The notes under the pieces were generated by a model. That model was not told where the DNA came from. It ran no database searches and was given only the letters and a program-made list of their open reading frames with translations. Source: Holacanthus passer (lineage: Eukaryota > Chordata > Actinopteri > Pomacanthidae). Taken from it: 64,000 nt of DNA. The stretch spans positions 124,001-188,000 of the forward strand of contig JAFREQ010000030.1 in the NCBI GenBank assembly GCA_025331565.1. The letters are read 5' to 3'. Position numbers and translations under genes: made by a program. Numbering within the stretch: the stretch's first letter is position 1; every line of letters starts with the position of its first letter. Of this stretch, positions 33,746-48,187 are shown in pieces.

Positions 33746-34914
33746 AAGTTGATATGGAAAAATAGTGTTGGCAAGGAGTTGCCTATTGACATTTTGTGTC
33801 ATTTTTCTGACCATCTGATGATGAGTGCAGAGGGACATATCTCACTATTTAGTTGCTAAATTATCCGCTGTGTTCACTAGTTAGTAACTTTGTGTGACTG
33901 CTGTTTAATGCTGAGCAGGTAGCATTTAGTCTGTTTATCACAGTGTCTATTAAATCAGCTGCCTGCTGCTGCTTAAAACTGGACCAGAATGGTAAATCTG
34001 CAGGCTGTAAAACCAGAACAATGAGCTAGAAAATGCTTAAAATCTCTGCAGAGCTGAGTGAAGCTGCAGAGTCAGATTATAATTCTCTCTGGGTTCGTCA
34101 CCACCAAAGAGTCCTTTCACTTTCCACACAGTCGTTTTTCACATTATTGATATAAAAAGAACAGCTTTAAGGTTTTCCGGAGAGTTTTTTCTTGTCTTTA
34201 GGGAAAGCTTGGGCTCAGACCAAATTGTGTTTCACGTCATTCATCGTTTTTCTTGTGAGCTAAGTCCTTTGAGTCATGGTAGGTGGCCTTGGATTATATA
34301 ATAAACTTGACTGATTTTAAGGTGGAGCTTTTATTGAAACGTCTTTAAGGCTGCAGCCTTTTCTCCTGTTATCTCTACAGAACCGGGAACAAGTTTTCTA
34401 AATTCATCTAGTAATGGTTGACTTATATAATCATTCTTGCCTGTGTGTGAACACTGGTCAGTCCATTTTAATGAATCCTACACACTCGATGTGGTTGGCT
34501 TTCAGATGTATAAGGCTTATATATAATATGTAATATTTTTGTCTTCTCACACCTGGAGTTCTCACCTCTGCAGCTACAGCAGCAGCAGCAGCTTTGATGG
34601 CAAAGCTCTCAAGTGTTTCTTGAGAATCAACCGGGAAACCAGGCAACAGCCGCCCCCTTTATAGGTGACCCCATGTGGATAATGGGGTGATGGCTTCAAG
34701 GCGCACTGAACACTTTTTGCACACAGCTAACAGCACAGAGAAGTAGTCCTGTTTAACATGGAGTCCAGGTTCATTTTGGTTCATTTTTGTCAGATGCCTA
34801 TAAAAATGTACAAATCTTGAGTGAAAATTGTTCCAAATATTATAGACCAGTTCAAGGTTATGAAAATATTTTTTCACTATTAATACACAAAAATACAGGT
34901 GAAAAATAGAAGTA
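33746..34914. other. intergenic, no gene seen
   Basis: No supported exon. A stretch ending near 34312 (GGCCTTGGATTATATAATAA and then ACTTGA) resembles another LINE tail, but too weakly to call. Confidence 0.45.
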
Positions 34915-35215
34915 ATAACCTGTTTACCTGTGGAATGATCCAAACAGGTGTTTTTGGATCAGTCCACAACTTTCACAGTCTTTTGTTGCTCCTGTCCCAA
35001 CTTGTTTGAAACATGTTGCTGCCAAATTCAATATCAAATTCAGAACAAGTAGATATTTATAAAAATCAATGAAGTTGATGAGGTCAAACATTCAGTATAT
35101 TGTCTTTGTACTGTTTTCAATTGAGTATAAAATGAATTGGATTCCAAAAAGCATCATTGCATTATGTTTTTGTTTATGTTTTAGTGTCTCCAGTCTTTTT
35201 CAAATCAGGATTGGA
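34915..35215 (+). repeat. TIR repeat family B, second copy
   Basis: It shares GATCAGTCCACAACTTTCAC, CTGTCCCAACTTGTTTGAAAC, GAAGTTGATGAGGT and TTTTCAATTGAGTATA with 32640-33000, in the same order and orientation. The terminus is more diverged (CAAATCAGGATTGGA). Confidence 0.7.
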
Positions 35216-38200
35216 CATAAATAAAGCTACATTACTATAAACATGTTCAGTGCACTGACCAATAAAGTGCACTGACCAATAAATAGACAGAGTACAGAAA
35301 GTCAAAAATGCAAAAAACAAGAACTGAAAAAGAAAACCTTTCAAAAGTTTTGCACATTAGAGACACATGCAGAGTGTGCACGCATAACAGCAGGTTGGCA
35401 CCTAGTCAATAATCTGAAATGAGGCTGCTGGTTGCTCTGCTGCTGGACCTCTTTTCTTTCGGCTAACATTATGGAGAGAAAAAAACTAAATTGATATGTT
35501 TCTCCCCATAGGGTATAGCAGCACTGTGTGAATTGTCAATCAAAGATCTACATTTAGCTGAGTAGCAACACTTATCACAAGTAGAGAGCGGTTATTTCTC
35601 TGTAACGGCTGGAGAGAACAAGGTCATTCTAGTGTCTTTTTAGGAAAACATCAACTTTAAATAGAAATATTATTTTTAATATTTATTTATTCATTTATGA
35701 AAAACAATGTTGCAGTACCCTTTTCAGCCACTAATGATGTCTGGAGAGAGGAGAAACCTGCAGGGTGACAGAAGGACAGAAGGAAGACAAACATGTTGAC
35801 AGTATTGTCAGCTCTTCTCTTTTCTCTTTTTTTTATCAAGACAATGTTGACTGGAGGAAAATATTCAAAAAAATGAATGTGAAAGTGTGGGGGATATGTC
35901 CCCTCATCCCCAGTGGAAATTGGGTCTTCGCCCATTAGGGGTGTGAAACACTTCCAGCATGAAGTGCATCCTTCAGGGCCGCTGCCTGTAAGTCGATGAT
36001 AACCTTCTGCTTTCATTGCTGCTCTGTGGACAGATTGTATTGAAAAGACAGAGAGGCCTCCTCTACTGACATTAATTAGGGACAGATGAAGGAACATCAA
36101 CACTAATTTCTTACTCTGTAAAATTAAAGAGCCAAAGGAATTTTTTCTTTCTAATTTCTTAATTTTCTTCCATTTGTGCTGACATGGTTGACTCTACTCA
36201 GGGTCCATGCTTTCATCCAATCAAGCTGATAGAAGATTGTTATGGCAACACTTTGTTTTATTGGCTGTGACTAAAATTCAAATTCAGCTTCACTCGGTCC
36301 TTCATCTTTTCTCCCTGGCTGTGGACCAGAAGGACTCACATCTTGTATGTAAATGACATCAACTCAGAAAGGAAAAGATGGCAAGCGAAGACAATGCGGA
36401 GCTGATGCACCCCCAGGTCTCAGGGTGCCGTATCATTGTGTCGACAGCCTATTATTCTGAAACCCCAATATTCCCAAACACTCTATGTGCGTCATTTTTT
36501 TTTCGCCCACCTGTATTCCTCGAAGCCCCTGACCATCTAATCAACCATCTAACCATAACCAAGCACCAAACACTAGACAGTCAGAGGCAGGGCATGCAGT
36601 TATTCCAGGATTAGTTAGAAAATCACATATTTTTTTATCCTTCTAAATTTACCACATTTTCATTCTGGAACCACAACCAAATGATTCATCTACAAGTACT
36701 TCAAGAGAAACTTTAAAAAATATTTTAATCATTATTATTTAATCAGGTGAAATGATTTCCACTCACACCACAGCAGTCCTCCTCCTGCACTAATGTCGCA
36801 GACTTCAGCCTCTTAACGACCATAAAGTTTTATTACTATTACTATTCATGAATTAATGTCTCTCCAGAATGCAACATTAAGAAGGTAGGATTTATTTCAT
36901 GGCTGCGTAAGTTTTGGTTAAATGAACCTTACTGATATGAGTGTACTGTTTTCAGATGAGTATATGTGAAAAAGGATCAGCCCATTATCACATTCTGCTT
37001 AATTTATGTTTTACATTGGGATCCAACTTTTTGAAAATGGGGACATATATTTTAGTTCATATTCTAGTTTCATCAACATCAGCAACACAATGAAAGATGA
37101 GATTACTTTTATGTATGATTTTGCCAAAAACTGTGAAGAGCAAAGTGAATCAGACCTAAGAGATGGCCTTGAGGGTGCAAACAGCTGATAATGGTGTTTG
37201 AGGACAAAAAAAGTTCATATTATTTTGAAGTGAAAGGAGCCAGGACATTACAAGGCTGACTAGAAAAATCTCACCCATGTTTGGAAGTTATCTGAATGTT
37301 CCAGATGGCACAGAGGCTCAGGAAGACAGTTGAAATGACGGGGCACCAACCTTCCCTGGGCTCAAGGATTCACCCTGATAACATGCATATTGTCCTTTGA
37401 ATGAGCTTGAAAAAAGTTAAACTGAATTAGCTGATCCTGAGAGAGTCCTCCGTACATTCCCATGAGGCAGTGCTTGACAGTCCAGCCGTCTGAGTCCTGG
37501 CTGTTTTTATATTCCATCTAATCAGAGTCTGATCACGGCTGGGGTGCTGAGTAAATGAAATTAGATACCAGGCAGAGAATAAATCCGCAGCCCTGTAGCT
37601 CAGGAGGAAAGCAGTTGTTGACTATAAGGTTCAGAGGTCATTTGAAGCTCATTATAGTGTGAGAGAGGTGTGAATGCATGAGAGCCCCTGCTGCAGTAAC
37701 AGTTGTGTGGGAGAAGGAGGGAAAATACATGAGCCATAATATCTTTAAGAAACAAGCATTTTCCTTTATGTGCTTTCTATGACTTAATATTCAATACTTA
37801 ATATTAACATTTTTACACAGCTTCTTGATTTTTTTCTCCTTAATAATTAGACTCCTTACTATCATTATTGGAAATAATGTCAACAAAGCCATCTGAATTG
37901 ATTCAAGGGCACATTGTACTCTGGTTTTCTAGAAAAGGAAGTTGAGAAAAAGGAGGAAAGGAGCACCGGTTTGATGCTGAGTGCAGCAGAGAGGGCTGAG
38001 AGGAGCTGTGAAGGGACGAGAAAGGACCAGCAGAGAGTGTTAAAGGAGGGAGGGCGACAGAGAGAGAGAGGCTGGTGCTGTGGCGCTGTGATAAATACAG
38101 ACCGCCGACAGCGTGGCCTTTCATATTTCAACAACCCCTCTCCTCATTTTGTTTCCCCGACAGACCTCGCCGTCCGGCCAAGAAGTCTTATAATCTGGCC

Positions 38201-39429
38201 GGGGGGTCTGTGGCTTTTAAACAAACAAAGACGTGATTTTGCTTGAACACACACAAACACACTGTCACATGCAAACTCTCACATAAACAGGATTTGTGCA
38301 GAGACTTCAGGTCGACTCTCCTCCAGACGGCAAAGATTGCTCTAATTGTATAAGAGTGCAAATGCCACCGTGCTGGACTGTCACTGTGATGAGAGCAGAC
38401 AAGAAATCACAGTGTACAGGTATTGGGTGTCACTAGTTGGGTGACATAGTCTAATCATTAGTTGGTTGACTAGACTATGTTGAAGCTCTTAACCTACTTT
38501 TTTTTTTACACCTTTTTCATAAGGATTTTCCTTTTGCTAATTTGTATGTATTAGACACACACAGGATGTACATATTGGAAAGGTGTTATATAAATAAAGG
38601 TATTATTATCATATTCTTCTTCAAAACACAGGAAACAGAGAAAGAAAGCTCTATGCTTCTCACCACCGCTCCCATCATTCCACACTCCCCACTTTGGTCC
38701 CTCAGGTCTGTCCAAGTAGAAGTAATATCTGAATAAATTATCATCTTAACACAGGCCCAGAACCAGAGAAAATTTTGGTAGAAAAATGAATACAATAAAC
38801 AATATGGAGAAGAACAAGCACAGCAGTGATCAATCTGAAACAGCCAGGTTGATACCCGCAACCTCAGCACTCTCGAGTGTACAGACCTCTCATGTAAGCC
38901 TATCAGGAAGCAGCCTTCATAAGACTTTTCCTCCAGGAAGCTTGTACTTTCACACTAAAAAGCAATGTTGAATATTAAAAACTAGATGAAAAACAGCCAA
39001 CGGCAGCTCAAGTACACACAGAAACATCGGTGTAGAACTATTCACTCATTCTCATGCGCTCTGTGCTGGCGGCTGATTTTGCAGCCTTGATCATTGATTG
39101 GGGTGGGTCCCACTTGAAGCCTGGCGCCAGGTCTGCCATCTTAATTGTCATTAGAGATTGTGACTCAGTAAAAAGTCTGTGTAAGGGCAAAAAAAAAAAA
39201 ATTCCATAATTGTGTTAGAGTCATGTTGCACCATTTAACTACTTAAAACTTCATTTGTATCATGTGTGTCGAACTGGCTGAAAAGTGCCATGCCAGAAAA
39301 CTCTTGCGATTGGTGTTGCCTTTAAACCAAAAGCCCACAACAACCACAGCGTCCTCTGTGTCAAACTCTGACATCACCTAAACCCTGTACATCACCTATA
39401 TAACATATACTCAACCTAGACTTACCTCA
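35216..39429. other. intergenic, no gene seen
   Basis: A 138-residue minus-strand frame at 35687-36103 and several shorter ones have no recognisable motif. A family B fragment lies at 36930-37040 (GTTTTCAGATGAGTATATGT to CCAACTTTTTGAAAATGGGG). A LINE-like tail lies at 38555-38610 (GTGTTATATAAATAAAGG and then TATTATTATC). Confidence 0.45.
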
Positions 39430-40310
39430 GCAAAGGCAAGACCTGCTTGCTTTGCAGTGAAGTAAAACATGAAATGCAAATCCATGCGCATAAACACTGC
39501 TGTTATTCTGCAGAGTTCTTGATGCAATAGTGTCCCATGTTTACAGCTGCACTGTCTGCAGAGAGGCCAACGATTGCCTGTTGTTGCACAATGGGATGTG
39601 GTCGCCTTGTAAGGTGGCATCAGTCTTTCGGAGGATGAGCTCTGCTGTGCCAGATGTGGATCCAGTTGTGGTGCACATACCAAAGAACCCATGGACCACC
39701 CTGTTCTCATCAAACACATGCACAGTTACAGGGTTCCTATTTTTTCTTCCTACACTGACAAAATATAGTAATCAGCTCACATACTTCAAAAATATGGCTA
39801 GAATTTAAAAAGCATATTGTTCAATAGATATCAGGATGTAAAGGCATTTCCTTCCTACTTGTGTCATTTGAACCTTCTGTAATGAGGCTGTATAGATTCT
39901 CTCTCATCAACATTACCAGCGTGTTTTTGAAATGTGGCGCCACTGCTTTACTTTTTAATGCAGGTCTTAGTCATTGCACACTCTTTCAGGAGTGGCCCCA
40001 GATGGTCTGTGAGAGTTGGTGCTATATTATGATTCGAGCACCAATAATGTGTACTTAGTGTCCCATTTGTTATGAATGGCCATTTTTGTGACCATTCATT
40101 TTTTAAAAAGAGCACCTATAGGACGTGGCTTGGCTCTGGACTTTGGTCTCCCCTCGTCCCCTGAGTGCTCATCTGTCTCCCTCTGCTCCAACATCTCAGC
40201 ATTTTCTACCAGTGGCAGACTTTCATATTTTTCTTCTTGTGTCTTTTCCTGTTGCTGGTCTGCTTTCTCAGGGATATAGGACTTCTTGGAGGCTGGTTAA
40301 CCGCCCACAT
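39430..40310 (-). pseudogene. decayed hAT-like transposase-derived sequence
   Basis: Minus-strand fragments appear in the right order for a fish hAT/ZMYM-like transposase. At 40300-40110 an open Lys/Glu-rich stretch ends RAKPRPIGALFKK and stops. Near 39900 comes ENLYSLITEGSNDTS (compare the FSLATDGSNDTG block of such proteins). At 39730-39550 it reads VHVFDENRVVHGFFGMCTTT and then GTAELILRKTDATL (compare VRIFDxNxxxVxTxFxDMC..GTAExIFxKxDExL). Stops and frameshifts separate the blocks, so it is a relic. Confidence 0.55.
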
Positions 40311-43300
40311 TGAGATAAGAGTGTTTTTCTTCCCTGCAGCTGTGCCTGACAGAAAACATCCCATAACAGAGAGCTCAAATGTATTTATCAAGTACAAGCA
40401 AAACTCATTTGTAACTGTGCCGTATCAGTCAAATATCTGGACGTGCTTGATGATGACTTTTCGATCAAAATAAATATTATATATAAATAAGATCCTTTGA
40501 GCTGAGTGGTTGTTGACAGCTGTGGTCCGTATTTTTAGAAAACAACAATTAGCAGTTAACATTAACTATTAGGCAAGTCCAGATGGTGGTACCTTAGGTT
40601 TTATCATATCTTTAAGTATAAAATAATATAAATAAGTGCTGCAATAACGACTTACCAACCTTGCTCTACATAGGTCAGTTTTCGAACCGACAGATCCTGA
40701 GTGACACCCTATGGAATCATGAAACAAGACAAATGACCATTGTGCACCTCACAATACACATTAACATGACTGAAATTCGCGGTCAGTGATTGAAATCCAC
40801 CGTCATCGCCCCACACACACACACACAAGACAATACATGCAAGCATATTGTCACATTTGTGGGCATAGTGATGATAAGTTGTTCAGTGAAGGTACTTACC
40901 AGCCAAATATTGAACCATCGCTGACTGACATTAGTATGACTGCAACACAACAGTGGGCATCGCAATGATTTGCTGTTAATGATGTTGATAATGATCGGTG
41001 CCGTACTCTGCGCCTCAGCCCATCTGAACTTGAAAAAAAGCTGTATTGGAGGAACCAAAGACAAAATGAGGCAGATCTGTTTCAATTGCATGTGTCTCAT
41101 GTCCAATGGCAAACACACTAGCAAGCCGCTTGCACCAGTAAGTTTCTCTATGCTACTGTCTATTTTTTAATGAGTTCAAAGACACATTTAAACCATTGAT
41201 TCTTAACTAACTGTAACTATTCTAACTCCAAGAGCGGAGGTTAAATAAAAGTGCATTGAACACAGCAGGTAAGCTGTCAGAGATTTTGCTTTTGTTGACC
41301 CTCCAGCTCGATCTCTCCCATTTGACAGCGCCGTCATGGCAGTTTGCTGGTGCTCAGTGGCTCAAATCTGCATCTCAAAGTTCACTAAAGTATAACTTGC
41401 CATGCAAATCCAGTGATCATAGCAATTGTATCAATATGAACTGATTTTGTGGTTTTAAATGTGACAGAGAGGACTCCATCACCTGTGAGCGTCTGAGTGT
41501 ATTTTGATGAAGCCTGCAGAAATGAAACATGCATCCATCCTATCTGTTGTTTCATTTTACTGATTGAACCAGGTGGTGCTTCACTGATGAGGACCAACCA
41601 ATATCTCAGGAACCACTGATTGTAGTGATGAAGCTTGGTAAAATGATGCATCTCATGCAGCTGAGCAGATTCAAAATTACACTGATTGGCTCAATGGGAG
41701 CTCCACCATCAGAGGCCAGAAAGACTGTCATTGACCTGTTATTGATTTGCAGGGAGGTGGACTCCATCATCAATAAAGGATGACGATGTAGAGGGTGTTT
41801 ACTCTGTCTTTCAGCCTGCATGAAGCAAAGAGATATAAGGCAACATGAGATTACAGGACATGTTACCAACTTTTGTGTCCTCTCTGACAACTTTCTTTAG
41901 TCCCCTTGTGATCCTCTCCACACGCAGCGTCTCTTCACTTTTTAACGATTATTCTTTCATTGGCAGGAGGATTGCCTGCATGATTAAGAAGGCAGAGTGA
42001 AGAGGTCGACAGCACAGGAAATAAAGAAAGAAAAAACTGAAAGTGTAAGACAAGCTGCCCAATGTGGGTTGGAAAAACTGACAAAGCTTTGAATTACATT
42101 ACAAACTGAAAAATCAGAACAACATCAGAGGCTGACTACATACAGATACATACACAAGCTTATAGCAGCCTACCTGTGTTTATCTTTACTTGTGTGTGTG
42201 TGTGTTTGCACAATGTTTACCTGCTGCTAATGCTTCAATCAATGGTCAATCAGCCAGCGACAAGCCAAGGACAAATGGACACTGCATCAGTTCTTCGTCT
42301 CAGCCTGTCATTTTACCCAGCTGGTCTCCTCCAGCCATAATACTCCTCACACTGTATCAACTCCTCTCACTGCTCCTTTTGCTGAAATTCATTAATTTAG
42401 CATCTTCATCTTTTATATATCTCTTTCTCACACACACGCTCATTTTTCATTCTCTTTCTCTCCGTCACCACGTTGTCATCACGCGGAGCCATGCAGCACA
42501 GCAGCGGTTATAAAAGTATCAGCGTCAGTATGTAAAGAGGAGCTGTTCAGTGTGTGGCCAACCTCTCCTGCTTTGTCCGCGCATGCATGCTCGTGTGGGC
42601 GTCTGAGCGTGTTTGTTCATAAAAAAAGAAGAGCTAAAGGTCAAATAAACTGAGCTCACAAAACCACTCATCAGACAATCCTGTTGCTCTGACTTTGCCA
42701 GCGGAGCAAGAGTCAGGAATTTGGTTTGTATTGGGTTATTTGTATTTTGACGATACTTGGAAAATCAATTCTCAAGCTACAGCATACAGCTGTTTGAATG
42801 TATTGACCTGGTGAGAGATTAGAGAAGAAACACAACTGACACTGGTGAGTTAAGGTTCATCAATGACGGTATTCGTTTTTCTTGCCAAGTTATCAATAGA
42901 CTGGCACCTCCATAAAAGAGAGGTCCAGGTGGATGCTCCCTTTTCAATGAGCCGTTCAGCTTTCTTGCTTGTTCTTTTGCCAGTTTTTTTTGCTGTTTCG
43001 CATTCAGTTATTTATGTAATGCCACATGTGTACTCGCAGCATGTGTGGTAAACACTCACTGTGGCCTTCATCCTTCCTGGATTTTTTCAGTCACTTTTTA
43101 ATTTCTGCAAAACTGGAAGCGCTTGATTTTGCAGTAACTACATATCGTCGATGATGTTATAGAGATAATTTAGCTTTTCACAGGCAAAAGATTCTCAACA
43201 CAAGGTCCATTTAGTCACTGTTCTGGAGCTCTCAATCATATCTTCATGAGCAGATGGAGTTAGTTGACACTTCTGTGATTATGAACAGTATATACTCTTG

Positions 43301-44984
43301 TATTGTGATTAAATGGTACGATTTTAAGTGTGACAGAAAATGAGAAACTATTATGTGTGTGTGTTCATAATGAATTGTTGATTACTGTAACTTTAGAGCT
43401 CCAGCAGTATAAATATAAACTGAAATAATTAAAAACCTACACATAGCTGCTTTAAGATTTCCTGCTCCCTCTATATAATCTTCTCATTCTCCCCTTCAGC
43501 CTTCTTCATTCTTTCAGGATCATGTCAATGGGGCTTCAGCCGTTGTCATTGTGATTATTTTTATCGTGTGTCATGCAGTCAGTCAGGCTGCGAGTCTGTA
43601 GACAGATATACTGAGTGACAATCAAACCCCAGGTGATTAACGTCAAGGCTTAATCCAGAGAGGAAGCGTTTTGCAGGGGAGCATGTAACAAGCTTTGATG
43701 GCCACTTTGACTGGCATGTCTTTCACGTCAATCAAAATAGTAGAGAGAAGAAACGAGGGCATGAACTGACAAAAATGGAAGCATGTGTAAGAACAAGTGG
43801 CAGCCTACAATTAGCACGATGTGTTTTTTTCAGCTGAAAGTTTTTTTTGTGATGTGTATGATTAATAATTACTGATTCAGATGTAAATGTGATTAAAATT
43901 GGTTTGCTCTGGGTTTGTGTGGGTGGAGATCGAGCATGTAATTGATATGGGTAACATAAAACAAAAAAAATAATTTTCTCAAGTGTTTATTGTGTCAATA
44001 AAGGTTATAATCAGACATGTTTTTCACTGTATTGCGGCATGTTAGACCTCTGGCAGCTTAGTCAGTCAGTCTTTCTTTTCTCTTTTTTTCTTATGAATTT
44101 GCGTAATCATAGGTTTAGGATTTGTACTCAAGACAAGACTGGTCATCAGCTAATGATTTTGTTCAGGCCACAGATAAAAAATAATGTTTTAGAAGGCAGA
44201 TTGACATTTTTTTTCTCAAAGAGAAATGAAAGGAACCAGTACATATACTTTTACAAATTTTATTTTAACCATGTTAATACAAGTGACCTCTAAATATTAC
44301 CGTTGACTAAAGGTCGCAGGGTGACAAAAAAACCCCGTCAAATGTTCATTAAGTCACTCAAGTGTTCAACGTCACCTTGACTCTTTCATACAATTTCTCT
44401 CACCATCAAGACCAAGCTAAAACGACTACAAGGCACTTTGACACAAATTTTCTCTAAGATGGAAAATAAAGGCTCTAGAGTCTTGAAGTTAAATTTTCAC
44501 TGAAATTTAAATGTATTGCTAATTCTAAGTTAAGATAAGATATGATATACCTTTACTAGTCCCACAACGGGGAAATTTACAAATTTTATGGGAAATTTTG
44601 CTGACAGACAAACTAATAAGGCAAAATGAAAAGGACATTCTTAGCAGAGGTACTTACACCAAATAAAACATTTCCCACATCTGCTCAATGTTGCACAAAA
44701 TATAGGTTTAATATAGGTTCATGAATAAAGATTGTTGCCTGCTGCTAGTCTTCCCTTTGTCTCTTTCCCCCTGCAATGTCCATCTCAGAGGATTAAATAA
44801 TGTACATTTTTCCATGAAATAATTTATAATTTATTGCATTATGCTGTTAAGTGTGTGTACATTTGCCAGCATGTGTATGTGAGAGGCTGCATAAGTAACG
44901 ACGGAGAGTCAACCTGACATCCAGTCTGTGGTCATTACAAAGACGGGCTGTCTCCAAAGACCTTTCTGGGAAGAAGAAAGACAT

Positions 44985-45030
<46 letters not shown>

Positions 45031-45690
45031 CAGATAATGACACGGTACAAGGATGTGGTTTCTGCCATTCCTTTTCTTCTTTGAAGTTAACTAATAATTA
45101 TTAAAGTTAAGATGAAGGTGCAACAAATACCAGTTGATGGATTGGTAAAACTTGACAACTTGGAAATTAAATCCAACCCTGCATTATATAAAAGGGATAA
45201 AATATTAGTAACTCAAGGTTTCCTTACTATCTTATCCTGGAGCTTTTATCTTATGGGCAAAGATGGTCTATAAATGATGATTGGTGACTTTGACCCTTTC
45301 CCAGTCAAAGCTGTGATCGCTTCAAGTCACTGAAGTTCCTAGCAATGAATAATTCACTTCTTCAAGCCCCTGAAAAACTTTCAACTTTCAAAGCTAACCC
45401 TTTCTAGAATCCTCAAATTGAATGAATCTTGAACTTCATGGCTAAATAAGGAACAAAACTCAGTTATTCTTCATCATGAGGACTGTGTGTTGGTGGTTTT
45501 ATTAGACTTGTCTGACAACACAAGTAAACAACCCACCAACAGTTGTCAAATTTCTTCCCATCAATCGCGTCCAGTGGGTTTGTCCATGTCTCTGACTGTA
45601 GCTATTGTGTGGTTGCTGTGCATATGAACAACATCATATCATCTATATAGTATAAACGTCACCAGTGAGAATGAACAAAGATACCAGGTT
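40311..45690. other. intergenic, no gene seen
   Basis: AT-rich sequence with no supported exon. A teleost repeat fragment (GATAAGATATGATATACCTT, then TACTAGTCCCACAACGGGGA) lies at 44530-44580. Simple CA tracts occur at 40810-40828 and 44989-45026. Confidence 0.45.
44989..45026. repeat. (CA)n microsatellite
   Basis: Nineteen or so uninterrupted CA units, the longest perfect dinucleotide run in the window. Confidence 0.95.
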
Positions 45691-46108
45691 ACTGTGGTGG
45701 AATGCAGTACATGCAATTACAGCATTTAAGTACTTGTACTTGAGTATTTCAACTTTATGTTACATTTCTACTCCACTATATTTTGGGGTGAAATGTTGCA
45801 CTTTTTACTCCAGTTATTAGTTATTAGTCCGTGTACAGATTTAGATGATTAATACCACATACAAATGAGCTAATAAATTATGATGTATTATTACGGGCAA
45901 GCCACCCAGCAGTATGTAAAGTAATTAAAAATGCTCCATCTTTACCAGCTGCAACATTAAAGTGATGCACACATTAATGCATCAGTATGCATAATTCAGT
46001 AATATAATCGCTATGATTCTGAAATAAATTTGAATGCAGGACTTTTACTTGTAACAGTATTGCTACTGTTATTCTAGAAAAAAGTCTGAACATTTCTTCC
46101 ACCACTGC
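45691..46108. mobile_element. non-autonomous TIR element, CTGTGGTGGAA family, complete copy
   Basis: The left end CTGTGGTGGAATGCAGTACA pairs with the right end TTCTTCCACCACTG. Internal phrases are TACTTGTACTTGAGTATTTC, TTTCTACTCCACTATATTTT, CACTTTTTACTCCAG, CTTTACCAGCTGCAACATTA and TGCAGGACTTTTACTTGTAA. These match a very abundant teleost MITE-like repeat with CAGTGGTGGAA ends. It has no coding capacity. Confidence 0.85.
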
Positions 46109-48187
46109 CAGGTTGTGATTTCTGTATTCAGTCTGTGCAACGTATCATGTATTTTCAGGTCTTTCAGCTGATGAACCAAATGCTGTTCATGTAAATAAGA
46201 ACGTCAAGGCCGCACCTCTGACACCTCTGACGATTCATCACTGCAATGACAGCGAAAGCCTCGAGCTGACTGTCGGTCTCACAACCTGGTGAAAAGTGCA
46301 GACTGCTTGTGTTTCTATATGTAATTTCCGTAGATTGACAGTTTGCACATGTAAGAGTGTGTGTGTGACAGCAGCAGGCAGGAGCATCTGGATTTTTTTT
46401 TTATCACATCATTTTATTCCAAAGAAACCCAACAAACATACAGCACTAAAGCATCTGAACAGTTATGAATAGTCTGGCAAAATATACAACATAGTGTCAG
46501 TATTTGCATGTGAAATCCTTCACTAAGAGCAGCCTTCTTTCTTTCCTTTTTTTTTCTTCTTGCAGGGATGGTTTCCATTAGTTTCTCTGTCATCGCCTCC
46601 ACTTACTGTTTTTACCTGATCAGCTTCATGTTTCTCTTTTTCTTTACACAAAGGAAAAGTGGCTGAAAAAGCACAAGAATCCACCACTGATGTTTCCTAA
46701 ACTCATTCTTACTCCAACATGTGGCACCACAGTAAACGCATTGATGTCAGTGTTATTAGATTCTAATCCACTTGTATTCAATAACCTTAACCACAATGAT
46801 TGGAAATAGAAAGTGATTAGGTGTCCTAACAAAAAGAATACATGAGCGTATTTTTGTGCTTGTTCAATGGCCACTTACTGTACCACTGGTAAAAAGAGAG
46901 GCTGTGTTCAATTTGTCATTGATTACGTTTGTATTAAGTTGATGTGGTTGGTTGGAAATGAGTCTGAGAATTCCTGTTTTATGATTTTAAAGGACACCTA
47001 CCAGCTAGTTAGAAATGAGTATTTTCTGTGGCTGTGGTATAATCTTCTCCATCCAGTCTCAAAAAAACAACACAGGGCCTTTCATAATAAAAGCTTAAGT
47101 CTGATTAGAAATAGCATCTACTATACAATAAACAAGGCGCGGAGCAATCATGGTCACACAACAACACCAGTAACAGTAAACCCTGCTTTGGACGGCATGA
47201 CAGCTTCTGATGAAAGAACATCTGTACAAACACATGTGCAGCCACAAATGCACACGCGCACACACGACGAGAAAATGCACAAATGCACAAATTAAGAGGC
47301 GTAAATACAAAGAGGTCAGAGGTTTTGCGTTCAATGCTGGCTACGTGCTTGCAGAGAGACACTCGCAAAGTGTCACATTTTCCTGGCTGAGAAGCTAACA
47401 GACAGCAAGCAAGTCATTTTCTGAAAACACAAACAGGCTATAAAATGCATCACTGCAGAATTTCTTCCCAAAGCTGTTAGATGTCAACTTTATTCATCAC
47501 AATTTAAACATTATAATTAAATAAAACTGAAGGGAATGGGAGCTTGAAACAGAAAATGTTTTACTATAATACAGGAAAATTTGATTCTGAATTAGAAGGC
47601 TGTGCTGTTTTGCTGTTTGATTAAAGCTGTTGTAAGCAAGGGTTTTTTTCCCCCTGAAAATAGCCTCATCTTTTCAGCCTAAATCAGAGAGCTGGGCTGC
47701 AAAAAAGAAACCTGTAAAACTCGATTTACACTTCTGATATTGGCCTGCAGGACATCTTCTCCACAATCTCTAAATACATCCTCAATAGACCTTTTGGTTC
47801 TGAAAAGTAAATACATTCTTATATGTTGTGTGAGAGATAACCGGGAAATGAGAGGGGATGATTTCTGAGAGCAGCTGAAAAGGCACTTGTGTCAGATGAC
47901 TGAATGGAAAGAGAAATGGTTCTCTGTAAACAGCAGGTGATTCATACAGGTGCAAACACACATCGTGACATGAAAAATATTCATGGGATTCCTTCACCAA
48001 AATGGAGCATAAATGTTGCAATGCATTTTGAATGAGTGTCCGTGTGTGTTTCAGAAAATTGTCCAATAAATGGATTTTTACATTGTAACTGCACAAAAGC
48101 ATCCGTTTTTGCCATTTTGATCAATCCGACATCAATCTCTGTCTCCTTTGTCGCTTCCTAAAACACCTGATGCTCGTCGTCCATTGA
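46109..48187. other. intergenic, no gene seen
   Basis: A 142-residue plus-strand frame at 46867-47295 lacks any recognisable motif. Its 3' part runs through CA-rich sequence. Nothing else is supported. Confidence 0.4.

Noticed and set aside
35687..36103. 138-residue minus-strand frame
   Set aside because: No motif, no splice support, low-complexity ends and typical AT-rich codon use; treated as a chance frame.
46867..47295. 142-residue plus-strand frame
   Set aside because: No recognisable domain; the 3' part reads through CA-rich simple sequence.
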